Below, one piece after another: positions 1-6,208 of a DNA stretch of 34,392 nucleotides. Both the position numbers and the translations under genes were made by a program. Each line of letters opens with the position of its first letter. Position 1 is the stretch's first letter. The stretch covers positions 1 to 34,392 of the forward strand of contig NZ_NKXO01000037.1 in the NCBI RefSeq assembly GCF_002843425.1, written 5' to 3'. Under the pieces are notes generated by a model. That model was given only the letters and a program-made list of their open reading frames with translations. It did no database searches and was not told where the DNA came from. The stretch is from Raineya orbicola (GTDB taxonomy: Bacteria; Bacteroidota; Bacteroidia; Cytophagales; Thermonemataceae).

Positions 1-42
1 TTCTGTTTGTAAAAGCAGGAGGATTTCTAATAAATTTGGCAT
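1..42 (-). CDS. Start of a putative transposase, cut by the window edge
   Basis: The - strand has ATG at 40-42 followed by 13 open codons to base 1, giving a leucine-rich start (MPNLLEILLLLQTE). The identical start occurs at 34351 on the + strand. The frame sits directly downstream of a hairpin that includes the start codon. Its presence in both terminal repeats suggests it is the transposase of the flanking IS, but no catalytic motif is visible, so this is inferred from position. Confidence 0.45.
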   Translation of the reverse strand, partial: MPNLLEILLLLQTE

Positions 43-86
43 TTTTTTTAGGTTAATCGTTGGAAAATTTTCCTAAATAAATGCCA
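37..86. repeat. Hairpin covering the start codon of the putative transposase (left copy)
   Basis: Arms 37-52 and 72-86 are complementary over 15 pairs with one bulged base. The arm at 37-52 contains the complement of the transposase ATG (40-42). The perfect palindrome ggaaaattttcc (62-73) overlaps the inner end of the second arm, so it is an alternative pairing. In a transcript entering from the window side, the start codon would be paired. Several IS families use such a fold to block translation of read-through transcripts; applying that here is inference. Confidence 0.55.
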
Positions 87-174
87 TTTTTTTATTTTTC
101 CAAATACCTCAATTGGCGGTCATATTGAACTTTGCAACAGAATTTTATTACAACTCCAACCCAAATTTTATGTT

Positions 175-477
175 ATGTTAGTAGAAGTTTTGAATTTTGA
201 GCCTGAAAAATTAGAAAAAGCCGCTTACATTTTGAAAGCGATTGCTCACCCTGTACGTATTCAAATCATTGCTTTACTAAATGAAAACAAGCGTATGAAT
301 GTATCGGAGCTATTAGAAATTATCGGCATTGACCAAGGATTACTCTCTCACCACCTTATCAATATGAAAGATAAAGGCATTTTGGGTTGTGAAAGGGAAG
401 GTAAAAATATTTATTACTTTATCAAAGAAACTGCTATTGTAGGCGTTTTGGATTGCATTAGAAAATGTAAAATATAA
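175..477 (+). CDS. ArsR-family helix-turn-helix regulator, probable sulfur sensor
   Basis: A 100-residue winged-helix regulator. The ArsR pattern is clear: AHPVRIQIIALL (residues 24-35), recognition helix around GIDQGLLSHHLINMK (51-65), and the wing EREGKNIYYF (73-82). It is the first gene of a + strand run of sulfur genes and begins 46 bases from the IS end. ArsR proteins at the head of such clusters (BigR, SqrR) sense persulfide through two cysteines, one early in the protein and one late. Here the cysteines are C72, C94 and C98, so the usual early cysteine is missing. Sulfur sensing is inferred from context. The ATG at 170 is closed after three codons, so 175 is the start. Confidence 0.85.
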   Translation: MLVEVLNFEPEKLEKAAYILKAIAHPVRIQIIALLNENKRMNVSELLEIIGIDQGLLSHHLINMKDKGILGCEREGKNIYYFIKETAIVGVLDCIRKCKI

Positions 478-559
478 TCCTTTGAAAAAATTCTACCAAA
501 AATTGAACTTTTGGAAATCCTTTTGAGTTTTACATATAAACAAATAAATATAAGTAAAT

Positions 560-1369
560 ATGCAAGAAATAATCGGTTATATTTTAGCTTCTCTTATTGG
601 AATATCGTTGGGTTTAATTGGTGGAGGTGGCTCAATACTTACGGTGCCTGTGCTGGTATATGTTATGGGTGTAAATCCTACACTTTCTACGGCTTATTCA
701 TTATTTATAGTAGGCATTACGGCATTGGTGGGTTCTTTTGCATATTTTCAGAAAAAATTGATTAGTCTAAAAACCGCCATAGTTTTTTCTGTACCTTCTT
801 TTATTTCTGTTTTTGCTGTTAGGAAATACATAGTACCTGCTATTCCAAAAGAAATCTTGCATATCGGGAGTTTTACTCTGACCAAAGACATTTTCTTAAT
901 GGTAATTTTTGCTTTGCTAATGATTTTCGCTTCGGTTTCAATGATAAGAGATAAAAAGAAAAGCAGTGAAAATTCTGACGAAAATCAAGAACCAAAATTT
1001 AATTTTCCGCTTATATTTGTAGAAGGCTTGGTGGTAGGAGCCATTACTGGTCTTGTGGGTGCAGGCGGAGGTTTTATGATTATTCCTGCACTGGTAGTAT
1101 TTGCCAAATTACCTATGAAAATGGCTGTCGGAACTTCACTACTCATTATTGCCGCAAAATCACTCATTGGTTTTGTAGGTGATGTAATGAACCCCGAACT
1201 AACGATTGATTGGACTTTACTGATTATATTCTCCCTGATAGCAACGATTGGTATTTTTGTGGGTTCGTATCTTTCCAACTTTATTACCGGAGCAAAACTT
1301 AAAAAGGCTTTCGGCTGGTTTGTTGCAGTAATGGGCGTGTATATTTTACTCAAAGAACTTTTGAAATAA
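560..1369 (+). CDS. TauE/SafE (TSUP) family membrane exporter, probable sulfite/sulfonate exporter
   Basis: A 269-residue hydrophobic protein with the two-fold internal repeat of the TSUP family: GLIGGGGSILTVPVLV near residue 19 and GLVGAGGGFMIIPALV near residue 165, each opening a bundle of membrane helices, with a charged cytoplasmic loop (about 135-148) between them. Family members export sulfite or sulfoacetate or move other small sulfur anions across the inner membrane. It lies between the ArsR gene and the persulfide dioxygenase, the usual place of TauE genes in persulfide-detoxification operons, so export of the sulfite made by the next gene is the likely job. Substrate is inferred. 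Confidence 0.85.
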   Translation: MQEIIGYILASLIGISLGLIGGGGSILTVPVLVYVMGVNPTLSTAYSLFIVGITALVGSFAYFQKKLISLKTAIVFSVPSFISVFAVRKYIVPAIPKEILHIGSFTLTKDIFLMVIFALLMIFASVSMIRDKKKSSENSDENQEPKFNFPLIFVEGLVVGAITGLVGAGGGFMIIPALVVFAKLPMKMAVGTSLLIIAAKSLIGFVGDVMNPELTIDWTLLIIFSLIATIGIFVGSYLSNFITGAKLKKAFGWFVAVMGVYILLKELLK

Positions 1370-1417
1370 TGTTGAAATTTTTGCACTTTTTACCTATAAA
1401 TTTAACCTAAAAAACGT

Positions 1418-2845
1418 ATGAAAGTAGAACAAATTTACACAGGATGTTTGGCACAAGGTGCTTATTACATCCAATCTGGCAACGAAGTAGCTATCATTGA
1501 CCCCCTTCGTGAAGTAGATGCTTATATTCAGAAAGCTGAAAAAAATGGTGCGAAAATCAAGTACGTACTTGAAACACATTTCCACGCCGATTTCGTTTCA
1601 GGACACTTGGATTTGGCAAAAAAAACAGGAGCCAAAATTGTTTTCGGTCCTAACGCCAAACCTGCTTATGAGGCTTACATTGCCCAAGATGGCGAAGAGT
1701 TGCCTTTGGGAAATACCAAAATCAAGGTAATTCATACACCCGGGCATACAATGGAATCTACTTGCTTTTTGCTGTACAATGAACAAGGCAAAGAATATGC
1801 CCTTTTCACAGGCGATACTTTGTTTATTGGCGATGTAGGTCGTCCTGATTTGGCTCAAAAAGTAAAAGATGACCTCACCCAAGAAAAACTCGCCAGCCAT
1901 TTGTACGACTCGCTTCACAATAAAATTATGCCCTTGCCTGATGATATTATCGTATATCCTGCTCACGGTGCGGGTTCAGCTTGCGGTAAAAATATGAGTA
2001 AAGAAACCTTTGATACACTCGGACATCAAAAGCAAGTAAATTACGCTTTGCAACCGATGAGCCGTGAAGAGTTTATTCAGAAAGTTACCGAAGGATTACT
2101 TCCTCCCCCCTACTATTTTCCTCAAAATGTAGTGATGAACATCAAAGGCTACACTAGCTTTGATGATGTAATGAAAAATGCCTTGAAACCTCTCAGCCCT
2201 GACGAATTGGAAATGGTAGTAGAGGCTCACGGAGCTTTGGTATTAGACTCTCGCAAACCCGATGACTTTGTGAAAGGTTTTGTTCCCCGCTCTATCAATA
2301 TCGGCTTGAATGGTGATTTTGCCGTATGGGTCGGAACGCTTATTACCGATATTAAGCAACCACTTGTAATAGTTACCTATAACGACCGCATAGAAGAAAC
2401 TATCACTCGCTTGGCTCGTGTGGGCTACGAAAATGTATTAGGATATTTGAAAGGGGGCTTTGAGGCTTGGAAACAAGCAGGTAAAGAAGTTGATGAAATT
2501 GAAACTATCACCGCTCAAGAACTTGAAGAACGCTTGAAAAAAGAAGGCGATAAAGCCAAAGTAATTGATGTTCGCAAGCTCGCCGAATACTACTCTCAGC
2601 ACGTAGTAAATGCTACACACGCTCCTTTGGCGTATATCAATGAGCATATGGCAGATTTTGCCCCTGACAAAACCAACTATGTACATTGTGCGGGTGGTTA
2701 TCGTTCGGTAATTGCTTGCTCTATCCTCAAAGCAAGAGGTATTCACAATGTAGTAAATATTGCAGGCGGTTTCAAAGCCATTTCCGAACAAAGTCAAATT
2801 CCTGTTACTGACTATGTGTGTGCTTCAACAATGACACAACTATAA
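1418..2845 (+). CDS. CstB-like persulfide dioxygenase fused to two rhodanese domains
   Basis: A 475-residue cytoplasmic enzyme. Residues 1-240 are a metallo-beta-lactamase fold of the ETHE1 type: HFHAD (54-58), HTPGH (106-110), TGDTLF (131-136) and PAHG (181-184) supply the single-iron ligands. Residues about 265-355 form a rhodanese-like domain whose active loop reads TYNDRIEE, with no cysteine, so it is a pseudo-rhodanese. Residues about 365-455 form a second rhodanese with active loop CAGGYRS, catalytic Cys424. This dioxygenase, pseudo-rhodanese, rhodanese order is that of CstB, which oxidises low-molecular-weight persulfides to sulfite and turns it into thiosulfate. Length and layout are complete. 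It follows the TauE gene by 48 bases. Confidence 0.92.
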   Translation: MKVEQIYTGCLAQGAYYIQSGNEVAIIDPLREVDAYIQKAEKNGAKIKYVLETHFHADFVSGHLDLAKKTGAKIVFGPNAKPAYEAYIAQDGEELPLGNTKIKVIHTPGHTMESTCFLLYNEQGKEYALFTGDTLFIGDVGRPDLAQKVKDDLTQEKLASHLYDSLHNKIMPLPDDIIVYPAHGAGSACGKNMSKETFDTLGHQKQVNYALQPMSREEFIQKVTEGLLPPPYYFPQNVVMNIKGYTSFDDVMKNALKPLSPDELEMVVEAHGALVLDSRKPDDFVKGFVPRSINIGLNGDFAVWVGTLITDIKQPLVIVTYNDRIEETITRLARVGYENVLGYLKGGFEAWKQAGKEVDEIETITAQELEERLKKEGDKAKVIDVRKLAEYYSQHVVNATHAPLAYINEHMADFAPDKTNYVHCAGGYRSVIACSILKARGIHNVVNIAGGFKAISEQSQIPVTDYVCASTMTQL

Positions 2846-2861
2846 GATAAAATAGGATTTC

Positions 2862-2886
2862 GGAGGCAGGAGTTTCTCCTGCTTCC
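2862..2886 (+). terminator. Hairpin after the persulfide dioxygenase gene
   Basis: Arms 2862-2872 and 2876-2886 pair over 10 of 11 positions around a 3-base loop, 16 bases after the stop at 2845. No T-run follows, so it may be a weak terminator or an mRNA processing/stability structure that lowers expression of the rhodanese genes behind it. Confidence 0.4.
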
Positions 2887-2917
2887 TTACCCAAAGAATA
2901 AACCATAAAAAAGTTTT

Positions 2918-3331
2918 ATGAAACAAATCGCTATTTTATCCCTTGCTTTTCTAATGCTTTTAAGTGCGTGTAGCGACGCTCAAAGAAAATCAGATAATCA
3001 AAACTCTACAACTATGTATAAAAACTTAAGTGCAAATGAATTTGAAAAAGGTATGACTGCCTCTAATGCAGTGATTATTGATGTGCGTACCCCTATGGAA
3101 TACAACGAAGGGCATATCAAGAATGCCAAACTGATAGATATCTATGGCAGAGATTTCGCCAGTGAAATTGAAAAACTGGATAGAAATAAAGCTTACTATG
3201 TGTATTGCCGTAGTGGCAATAGAAGCAGTAGTGCCGCAGGATTTATGGTAAGCAAAGGTTTTACCAAAGTCTATAATCTTAATGGAGGCATTGGAGCTTG
3301 GATTAACAATGGAAAACCTTTGGAACGTTAA
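2918..3331 (+). CDS. Rhodanese-domain lipoprotein
   Basis: A 137-residue single-domain sulfurtransferase. The N-terminus is a lipoprotein signal, with lipobox LSAC and the lipidated Cys at residue 18, followed by a polar linker to about residue 33. The rhodanese domain has IDVRTPMEY (54-62) and active loop CRSGNRSS with catalytic Cys97. It would therefore act in the periplasm, anchored to a membrane, moving sulfane sulfur between donors such as thiosulfate or polysulfide and an acceptor thiol. The next gene encodes a cytoplasmic rhodanese only 12 bases downstream, so the two act on opposite sides of the inner membrane. The acceptor is unknown. Confidence 0.9.
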   Translation: MKQIAILSLAFLMLLSACSDAQRKSDNQNSTTMYKNLSANEFEKGMTASNAVIIDVRTPMEYNEGHIKNAKLIDIYGRDFASEIEKLDRNKAYYVYCRSGNRSSSAAGFMVSKGFTKVYNLNGGIGAWINNGKPLER

Positions 3332-3343
3332 AAAACTACAGCT

Positions 3344-3661
3344 ATGTTTGATTTCCTAAAAAATATTTTTGGAGGTGGCGGAAGCCAAGAAAATTTGGCA
3401 CAAGCCATAGCAGAAGGAGCCTTTTTGGTAGATGTCCGCACCCCCGGCGAGTTTAAGTCGGGTAGTGCCAAAGGTGCTGTAAATATTCCATTGGATAGCT
3501 TACAGGCAAATCTACAAAGATTTAAGGATAAGAATAAAATTGTAGTCTTTTGCCGTAGTGGCAATCGTAGTGCTCAGGCTAAAGCATTTTTAGAAAAAAA
3601 TGGCTTTCAGAATGTAATCAATGGTGGTACTTGGCAAAATGTTGCTCAATACACGAAATAA
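3344..3661 (+). CDS. Cytoplasmic single-domain rhodanese
   Basis: A 105-residue rhodanese of the GlpE/PspE size class with no signal peptide. LVDVRTPGEF (28-37) and the active loop CRSGNRSA with catalytic Cys70 are intact, and the C-terminal NGGTW motif closes the fold. The glycine-rich stretch at residues 10-13 is a flexible N-terminal lead. It sits 12 bases after the lipoprotein rhodanese and one base before the DUF6132 gene, so it is co-transcribed with them. Likely role: sulfur transfer from thiosulfate or persulfide to a thiol carrier, perhaps the thioredoxin encoded nearby. Confidence 0.9.
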   Translation: MFDFLKNIFGGGGSQENLAQAIAEGAFLVDVRTPGEFKSGSAKGAVNIPLDSLQANLQRFKDKNKIVVFCRSGNRSAQAKAFLEKNGFQNVINGGTWQNVAQYTK

Positions 3662-3662
3662 G

Positions 3663-3863
3663 ATGGTGTATCTAAAAAAATATAAATTGTATATTCTTGG
3701 TGCTGTGTTGGGGGCTTTGGCAGGTTGGGCATACTGGTACTATGTAGGTTGCCATAGCGGTACTTGTGCTATCACTTCCAAACCCCTGAATAGCTCCTTG
3801 TATGGCTTGGTAATGGGTATGCTTTTTCTGGGTATTTTTGATAAATCAGATAGTCGGAAATAA
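3663..3863 (+). CDS. DUF6132-family small membrane protein
   Basis: A 66-residue protein with two membrane segments (about 7-24 and 42-60) joined by a loop with two cysteines in GCHSGTCAIT (about 29-38). This loop and the small size match the DUF6132 family of Bacteroidota, often found beside rhodanese and thioredoxin genes; its function is unknown. The frame opens earlier at 3621, but that start lies inside the rhodanese gene; the ATG at 3663 follows the rhodanese stop by one base and gives the usual family N-terminus. The loop cysteine pair could take part in thiol chemistry at the membrane, which is speculation. Confidence 0.75.
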   Translation: MVYLKKYKLYILGAVLGALAGWAYWYYVGCHSGTCAITSKPLNSSLYGLVMGMLFLGIFDKSDSRK

Positions 3864-3917
3864 ATCTCCATTACTCTGTACTAACTACTCAATACTATGT
3901 ACTCAAACTAAAAAACT

Positions 3918-4211
3918 ATGTCATTCCAAGAAATTATCAATTCCGATAAGCCCGTATTGGTAGATTTTTCTGCCGAATGGTGCGGACCTTGCCGAATGCT
4001 TGCCCCTATTTTGCAGGAAGTAAAGGCAGAAATTGGTGATAAAGCCTCTATTATCAAAGTAGATGTAGATAGAAACCCACAAGCCGCCCAACATTACAAT
4101 ATTATGGGAGTGCCTACACTCATTCTTTTCAAAAAAGGGCAAATTCTTTGGCGACAAAGTGGTGTTGTTCCCAAAAATCTTTTAATAAACGTTTTACAAA
4201 AATTTGCTTAA
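3918..4211 (+). CDS. Thioredoxin
   Basis: A 97-residue classical thioredoxin. The active site WCGPC is at residues 21-25, the cis-proline loop reads MGVPT, and the fold ends with GVVPKNLL. There is no signal peptide, so it is cytoplasmic. Thioredoxins reduce disulfides and accept sulfur from rhodaneses. Its place directly after two rhodanese genes and before an SQR gene suggests a dedicated reductant releasing sulfide or regenerating the rhodanese cysteine, rather than the general housekeeping copy. The 54-base gap before it holds two imperfect copies of an 11-base word (3872-3882 and 3893-3903). Confidence 0.93.
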   Translation: MSFQEIINSDKPVLVDFSAEWCGPCRMLAPILQEVKAEIGDKASIIKVDVDRNPQAAQHYNIMGVPTLILFKKGQILWRQSGVVPKNLLINVLQKFA

Positions 4212-4215
4212 TTTT

Positions 4216-4246
4216 TTTGGCAAACAAAAAAAATTTAATATATTTG
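4216..4246 (+). promoter_or_regulatory. Bacteroidota-type promoter for the gene at 4312
   Basis: TTTG at 4216-4219, a 19-base spacer, and TATATTTG at 4239-4246 match the Bacteroidota consensus TTTG-N19-TAnnTTTG at every fixed base. Transcription would start near 4253, giving a leader of about 60 bases. It shows that the next gene can be expressed apart from the upstream rhodanese/thioredoxin operon. Confidence 0.65.
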
Positions 4247-4311
4247 TATAAATAAATATGCTTTTTTAAGCATACATTTTTATGAAAATATTTTAATAAT
4301 TATTGTTGTTT

Positions 4312-4671
4312 ATGGTAGAAATATCAGAGAAATTTCTTTGGCGAAAAATAGAATGGCAATTAGAACTTTGGAACTCCAAACTTCGCTCTTTTCTTTTGGG
4401 CGAAGATAGTTGGGAAAACTACTTAAAAAATGGCAGTAAAGAAGAAAATACTTTTATAGAGATTTTAGAACAACTCAAAGAGCGTAATCCTAAAATAGCT
4501 CAAATATTGACCACTAACTATGAAAACACAAAAATATTTGCTCTAAAACTTATAGAAATGCGAAAAAAGGGATTTTCTTTATTAGAAATTGGCGAAAAAT
4601 ACAAAGAGTACGAGGAAAAATATTGTATGCCTTTCAAGAAATTTTTACAAGAAATGCAATCAAATTCTTAA
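4312..4671 (+). CDS. Uncharacterised 119-residue protein inside the sulfur island
   Basis: I do not recognise this family. The ATG at 4312 is preferred to the TTG codons at 4303 and 4306. The protein is soluble, charged and rich in lysine, glutamate and aromatic residues, with no signal peptide or membrane segment. It looks mostly helical, with two long amphipathic stretches (about 38-70 and 75-118 of the 119), and has one cysteine near the end (KYCMPF). It has its own consensus promoter and is followed 41 bases later by the sulfide:quinone oxidoreductase gene, so it may be co-expressed with that enzyme. A small regulator or partner protein is possible; nothing in the sequence decides. Confidence 0.7.
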   Translation: MVEISEKFLWRKIEWQLELWNSKLRSFLLGEDSWENYLKNGSKEENTFIEILEQLKERNPKIAQILTTNYENTKIFALKLIEMRKKGFSLLEIGEKYKEYEEKYCMPFKKFLQEMQSNS

Positions 4672-4712
4672 TTTCTAAATTTTTTGCTTATTAACCTTAA
4701 AATTCAATCTGT

Positions 4713-5909
4713 ATGGCAAAACATCATCAGATTATCGTAGTAGGTGGCGGAAATGCGGGTATTTCGGTTTCTGCCCAACTTTTGCGTAAAAATGGCAATT
4801 TGGATATTGCCATTATTGAGCCTTCGGATAAGCACTATTACCAACCTGCTTGGACACTTGTAGGTGGCGGCGACTTTGATATACTCAAAACCGTTCGCCC
4901 TATGGAAAGTGTGATGCCTCCTAAGGCTAAATGGATAAAAGAGCGTTGTGCTTCTTTCCAACCCGAAGAAAATCAAATAACACTTGCTAACGGCGAAAAA
5001 TTAACTTACGATTTTCTTATTGTAGCGGCGGGCATTCAATTGGATTGGGACAAAGTAAAAGGTTTGAAAGAAACTCTGGGCAAAAATGGGGTGTGCAGTA
5101 ATTATAGTTTTGAAACTGCTCCTTACACTTTTGAGTGTATCAAAAACTTAAAGCAAGGAAAAGCCATTTTCCACAACCCTCACACTCCCGTAAAATGTGG
5201 AGGTGCTCCTCATAAAATAATGTATCTTGCCGCTGACTACTTCCGCAAACACGGCGTTTTAGACAAAATTGATATTCAATATTGGAGCGGTGCCGCCAAG
5301 CTCTTTGCTGTACCCAAATATGAAAAAACACTTTTAGAAGTAGTAAAACGAGGTAATATCAAGCTCAATTTTATGCAAAAATTAGAAGAAATTGATGCAA
5401 ATAACAAAAGAGCCCGTTTTGTAGGCATTGGGGAAAACAACAAAGACCAAGAAACGTGGGTAGAATACGATATAATTCACGTTACGCCTCCCCAATCTGC
5501 TCCTGATTTTATCAAGACAAGCTCCCTGGCTAACGCAGGAGGTTGGGTAGATGTCAATGTCAATACCTTGCAACATAGTAAATACAAAAATATTTTCTCC
5601 TTGGGCGATAGTTCGGGGCTTCCTACTTCCAAAACAGGTGCCGCCATACGCAAGCAAGCTCCTATTTTGGTAGCCAACTTGTTTAGTGCAATGGAAGGCA
5701 AACCATTAGTAGCTTCTTACAATGGCTATACCTCCTGCCCTTTGGTTACAGGCTACGGCAAACTCGTACTCGCTGAATTTGATTATAATCAACAACCACA
5801 GGAAACTTTCCCCTTTGACCAGTCCAAAGAACGTTGGTCTATGTACCAACTCAAAAGACACGTACTCCCTTGGCTTTATTGGAACAAAATCTTGAAAGGA
5901 ACAGCTTAA
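4713..5909 (+). CDS. sqr: Sulfide:quinone oxidoreductase, type II (SQOR-like)
   Basis: A 398-residue FAD flavoprotein that oxidises sulfide and passes electrons to quinone at the membrane. The FAD-binding GGGNAG is at residues 11-16, and HYYQPAWTLVGGG (41-53) and a second FAD contact SLGDSSGLPTSKTGAAI (296-312) follow. The two redox cysteines are Cys162 in KCGGAPHK and Cys342 in TSCPLVTGYG. The C-terminus has ETFPFDQSKER and PWLYWNKILKG, as in mitochondrial SQOR, which places it in the type II group; that group lacks the third conserved cysteine and usually passes sulfur to a small thiol acceptor. That fits the persulfide dioxygenase upstream. It ends at a hairpin at 5923. Confidence 0.93.
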   Translation: MAKHHQIIVVGGGNAGISVSAQLLRKNGNLDIAIIEPSDKHYYQPAWTLVGGGDFDILKTVRPMESVMPPKAKWIKERCASFQPEENQITLANGEKLTYDFLIVAAGIQLDWDKVKGLKETLGKNGVCSNYSFETAPYTFECIKNLKQGKAIFHNPHTPVKCGGAPHKIMYLAADYFRKHGVLDKIDIQYWSGAAKLFAVPKYEKTLLEVVKRGNIKLNFMQKLEEIDANNKRARFVGIGENNKDQETWVEYDIIHVTPPQSAPDFIKTSSLANAGGWVDVNVNTLQHSKYKNIFSLGDSSGLPTSKTGAAIRKQAPILVANLFSAMEGKPLVASYNGYTSCPLVTGYGKLVLAEFDYNQQPQETFPFDQSKERWSMYQLKRHVLPWLYWNKILKGTA

Positions 5910-5922
5910 TAAGCATACTTGC

Positions 5923-5954
5923 ACAAAGGCATACCCTATGGCGTATGCCTTTGT
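5923..5954 (+). terminator. Strong hairpin after the SQR gene
   Basis: Arms 5923-5934 and 5943-5954 form a perfect 12-bp stem with an 8-base loop, 13 bases after the SQR stop. The following bases are mixed T and A (TAAAAAA) instead of a T-run, so termination may be partial. It separates the SQR unit from the cytochrome unit. Confidence 0.55.
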
Positions 5955-6208
5955 TAAAAAATGCTTGTATTTTTATATGTTTATTATTTTAATTTTATTA
6001 ACTTTGCTCTCGGTTTTTTCTATAGCCCAAACTCAACCGATATGTAAATTTTATGCTTTCAAAAAGTGTTAAAAAATATTTTTATCTAAATTTTTAAACC
6101 AAAAATCAGTAGGGTTACACTTTTAGGTAAAAATATATGCAGAATAAAATAAATTTTCAACTATTAAACCTTTGAGAATTAAACGATTGAACCTAACTCA
6201 TAAAAACT
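5955..6208 (+). other. AT-rich intergenic region before the cytochrome gene
   Basis: These 254 bases hold no gene. TAACTTTG at 5999-6006 matches the -7 element TAnnTTTG but lacks a good TTTG 19-20 bases upstream, so it is only a weak promoter candidate. No palindrome strong enough to call an operator was found. Confidence 0.3.

Larger units (their letters stand above)
1..129 (-). mobile_element. Left copy of a 129-bp terminal inverted repeat, 5' end of a putative IS element
   Basis: Bases 1-129 are the exact reverse complement of 34264-34392; base 130 is the first mismatch. Read outward on the - strand, the repeat runs from an IS-type end at about 129 through a hairpin leader to an ATG at 40-42, which opens a frame leaving the window. 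Two identical sequences, each ending abruptly where different flanking DNA begins and each carrying a protein start, fit the 5' end of one IS present in two inverted copies. The IS family cannot be named because only 14 codons are visible. A match this long at both contig ends is also what a repeat-broken assembly would give. Confidence 0.7.

Noticed and set aside
511-765. 84-codon open frame overlapping the start of the TauE gene
   Set aside because: Overlaps the clear membrane-protein frame at 560-1369 and its translation has no family look; shadow of the real gene.
985-1386. Antisense frame of 133 codons under the TauE gene
   Set aside because: Mirror of a coding region, proline- and lysine-rich without any motif and without a promoter.
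3621-3662. Earlier start for the DUF6132 gene
   Set aside because: Would overlap the rhodanese gene by 41 bases and add 14 residues foreign to the family; the ATG at 3663 follows the rhodanese stop directly.
3872-3903. 21-base-spaced direct repeat before the thioredoxin gene
   Set aside because: Only two copies of an 11-base word with one mismatch in AT-rich spacer; too little to call an operator or repeat array.
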